A stretch of 26,261 nucleotides of DNA, from assembly GCA_002389675.1 (NCBI GenBank), contig DGQF01000041.1:1-26261 (forward strand), in the 5' to 3' direction. The notes under the pieces were generated by a model, which had not been told where the DNA came from, made no database searches, and worked only from the letters and a program-made list of their open reading frames with translations. The position numbers and the translations under genes were made by a program. Source of the stretch: Gammaproteobacteria bacterium UBA4421. GTDB lineage: Bacteria; Pseudomonadota; Gammaproteobacteria; Pseudomonadales; Azotimanducaceae. Below, piece after piece: positions 24,544 through 26,261 of the stretch (within the stretch, counting starts at the first letter, position 1; the number at the start of each line of letters is the position of its first letter).

Positions 24544-25643
24544 TGGATTGGTTTGCCCAACATCTGCTTGCCTGGCACGCCGAAAACGGTCGTACTGAGC
24601 TGCCTTGGCAACACGATCGATCACCTTATCGTGTTTGGGTTTCAGAAATCATGCTTCAGCAGACTCAGGTAGCCACAGTCATCGGCTATTACAATCGCTT
24701 CATGGCAAGATTTCCAACAATCGAAACCCTCGCCGAAGCACCATTAGACGAAGTCTTGCATTATTGGACTGGCCTCGGATACTACGCGCGCGCGCGTAAT
24801 TTGCATAAAACGGCCATCGAAGTAATCAAGCTTTTCAACGGCGAATTTCCGACGACCCAGAGCGAACTGGAAGCCTTACCAGGAATAGGCCGATCTACAG
24901 CGGGTGCAATACGTGCCATTGCAATGCAACAAAGCGCCACCATCCTAGATGGCAACGTCAAACGAGTACTCGCAAGATTTCACGCCGTGCCGGGCTATCC
25001 GGGAAAAACACAAGTAGCAAACGGCCTTTGGCAACTCGCAATCAACCACACACCGAAAGATCGCTCCGATGTATACGCTCAGGCCATCATGGACCTTGGG
25101 GCCACCATCTGCACCCGGCACAACCCACACTGTCTAGACTGTCCCGTACGCACAAAATGTGAAGCCCGATTGCGCCAATCCGTCTCCCATTACCCAGAAC
25201 GCAAACCGAAAAGTAATAAACCGCTACGCACCGCTCGCTTCTTTGTAACGTCCCTGCCAGATCACACCACGCTACTTGAGCGACGACCCACCCAGGGAAT
25301 CTGGGGTGGCCTCTGGACTCCTCCCGAGCGCCCAGCGGATCAATCAGTTACGCAATTTCTTGAGGACATCGGAAGTTCCATGGCTGCGCTTCAACATCAT
25401 CATTACGCACCCATTTTTCGACACACCTTTACCCATTTTCATCTCAACATAGAACCCGTTTACCTGACCCTAGAAAACCCGCCTGCTTGCACGCAGAACA
25501 CCGACCATTGGCTTTGGATCAAACCAGAACAAGCCAGCGCCGACGATCAGAAAATTGGTCTGTCAGCGCCTGCAGTTAAATTACTTCGAAGCGTGCTAAA
25601 ACCACCGGCGCCAATCACACCGCAACCTAATATGGAGACCTAG
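24543..25643 (+). CDS. mutY: A/G-specific adenine glycosylase MutY
   Basis: This is a 366-residue glycosylase that removes adenine mispaired with 8-oxoguanine. The HhH-GPD core shows [10 protein letters not shown] with the catalytic Glu, [12 protein letters not shown] as the hairpin, and [12 protein letters not shown] with the catalytic Asp. The 4Fe-4S cluster cysteines are Cys190, 197, 200 and 206 (C-x6-C-x2-C-x5-C). The C-terminal NUDIX-like domain reads [15 protein letters not shown] and so on. The ATG at 24543 is preferred over an in-frame TTG at 24513 on length and motif spacing. yggX follows after 2 bp. Confidence 0.96.
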   Translation: MDWFAQHLLAWHAENGRTELPWQHDRSPYRVWVSEIMLQQTQVATVIGYYNRFMARFPTIETLAEAPLDEVLHYWTGLGYYARARNLHKTAIEVIKLFNGEFPTTQSELEALPGIGRSTAGAIRAIAMQQSATILDGNVKRVLARFHAVPGYPGKTQVANGLWQLAINHTPKDRSDVYAQAIMDLGATICTRHNPHCLDCPVRTKCEARLRQSVSHYPERKPKSNKPLRTARFFVTSLPDHTTLLERRPTQGIWGGLWTPPERPADQSVTQFLEDIGSSMAALQHHHYAPIFRHTFTHFHLNIEPVYLTLENPPACTQNTDHWLWIKPEQASADDQKIGLSAPAVKLLRSVLKPPAPITPQPNMET

Positions 25644-25645
25644 CA

Positions 25646-25915
25646 ATGAGCAGAACAGTCCTATGCAGTCGCTACCAAAAAGAACTTGAGGGGTTAACAC
25701 AACCCCCGATACCCGGCCCCAATGGCACCCGTATTTTCGATGAAGTTTCGCAACAAGCTTGGCAAGAATGGCAGACATTACAAACGATGCTCATCAATGA
25801 AAAGCATCTCAAACTCAGCGACCCAGAAACGCGAAAATACCTTTTCGACCAGATGTGGCGTTTTTTTGAAAACAAACCCGTGGACGCAATTGAAGGTTAT
25901 ATCCCACCTTCATAA
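25646..25915 (+). CDS. yggX: Probable Fe(2+)-trafficking protein YggX
   Basis: This is an 89-residue YggX-family protein. It opens with [17 protein letters not shown], which holds the conserved Cys7, and continues with [26 protein letters not shown] and the [16 protein letters not shown] helix. The family protects iron-sulfur clusters from oxidative damage; here it is paired with the iron-sulfur enzyme MutY, a conserved association. It ends 75 bp before tRNA-Phe. Confidence 0.96.
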   Translation: MSRTVLCSRYQKELEGLTQPPIPGPNGTRIFDEVSQQAWQEWQTLQTMLINEKHLKLSDPETRKYLFDQMWRFFENKPVDAIEGYIPPS

Positions 25916-25926
25916 GACCACGAGTA

Positions 25927-25955
25927 TTGACGCGAGCCACTCACCCCGCTTTAAT
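25927..25955 (+). promoter_or_regulatory. Promoter of tRNA-Phe
   Basis: TTGACG (25927-25932), a 17-bp spacer and TTTAAT (25950-25955) match a strong sigma-70 promoter. A GC-rich discriminator (CGCTCCCGC) follows, as usual for stable-RNA promoters under stringent control. Predicted start near 25962. Confidence 0.7.
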
Positions 25956-25990
25956 ACGCTCCCGCAACGCTGCAGACCCTCAGCGCCTAT

Positions 25991-26066
<76 letters not shown>

Positions 26067-26097
26067 TCTTCTTCTTTTAAAAGCTTCTAACTACTTG

Positions 26098-26129
26098 TCC
26101 AGCTTCACAATTTTCGTGAGCGAGCTGGA
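26098..26129 (+). repeat. Imperfect inverted repeat covering the integrase ribosome site
   Basis: TCCAGCT (26098-26104) and TCAC (26105-26108) pair with GTGA (26116-26119) and AGCTGGA (26123-26129), with a 3-base bulge and a 7-base loop. The right arm includes most of the TGGAG ribosome site at 26126-26130. Confidence 0.45.
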
Positions 26130-26139
26130 GTAGTAAACA

Positions 26140-26261
26140 ATGCAGTTGACAAAAAAGTGTCCCAAGTATACCTGTCGCAAAGATGGTGTTTACTACTTTT
26201 CCAAGGCTGTCCCCAAAGATCTCCTAGATCTTTATTGCAAACCAAGAATCGTTAAGTGTCT
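26140..26261 (+). CDS. Tyrosine-recombinase integrase, N-terminal fragment (continues past window)
   Basis: Forty codons are visible. The ATG at 26140 has TGGAG 9 bases upstream. The peptide has the pattern YTCRKDGVYYFSKAVPKDL followed by a basic stretch. This matches the N-terminal DUF6538-like arm region (hydrophobic, R/K, G, YYF, R/K, VP-DL) of phage-type site-specific integrases. The catalytic domain lies outside the window, so the R-H-R-Y residues cannot be checked. Its position directly after tRNA-Phe on the same strand is typical of an integrated island or prophage. Confidence 0.8.
   Translation, partial: MQLTKKCPKYTCRKDGVYYFSKAVPKDLLDLYCKPRIVKC

Overview
The window looks like chromosomal DNA of a marine, polysaccharide-degrading gammaproteobacterium, probably of the Cellvibrionales/Halieaceae/SAR92 type. 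Two things suggest this. The right half has the housekeeping order trmL-secB-yibN-gpmI-envC-ctpA-yibQ-hisA-hisB-asmA-mutY-yggX-tRNA-Phe, which resembles the Pseudomonas arrangement. The left half has a TonB-dependent glycan-uptake locus of the kind found in marine laminarin degraders. The genus assignment is inference.

Left block (1-14244), a polysaccharide utilisation locus. A lipoprotein with two equal-length tandem binding-like domains (cut by the left edge) is divergent from a GH16 beta-glucanase lipoprotein. Facing the glucanase is a minus-strand series: TonB-dependent receptor, intrinsic terminator, tryptophan-halogenase-like flavoprotein, SapC-family protein, cupin/JmjC-like protein and a second tryptophan-halogenase-like protein. 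A LytTR regulator with a degenerate receiver domain is divergent from the receptor. A second secreted GH16 enzyme and a small exported TPR-like protein follow as a minus-strand pair. The simplest reading is surface binding and cutting of a beta-glucan such as laminarin, uptake through the receptor, and a halogenase/SapC/cupin set of unknown purpose that recurs with such receptors.

The 343-base receptor/LytTR intergenic region is densely built. It holds a 30-bp perfect palindrome overlapping a near-consensus sigma-70 promoter for the LytTR gene, a hairpin at the predicted 5' end of that transcript, and a hairpin just upstream of the receptor ribosome-binding site.

Right block (14371-25915), core genes: tRNA modification (trmL), protein export (secB with a membrane rhodanese), glycolysis (gpmI), cell-wall and periplasmic functions (envC, ctpA, yibQ), histidine biosynthesis (hisA, hisB), two small uncharacterised proteins, asmA, mutY and yggX. 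Three convergent gene pairs in the window overlap at their 3' ends (4, 4 and 65 bp). The usual grxC, hisH and hisF neighbours are absent from their expected places.

Right edge (25927-26261): a tRNA-Phe gene with its own strong promoter carries a G-G mismatch at the normally invariant 53-61 pair. The start of a tyrosine-recombinase-type integrase lies 73 bases after it. This looks like the left junction of an element integrated into tRNA-Phe. It is probably the best-defined mobile feature here, although almost all of it lies outside the window.
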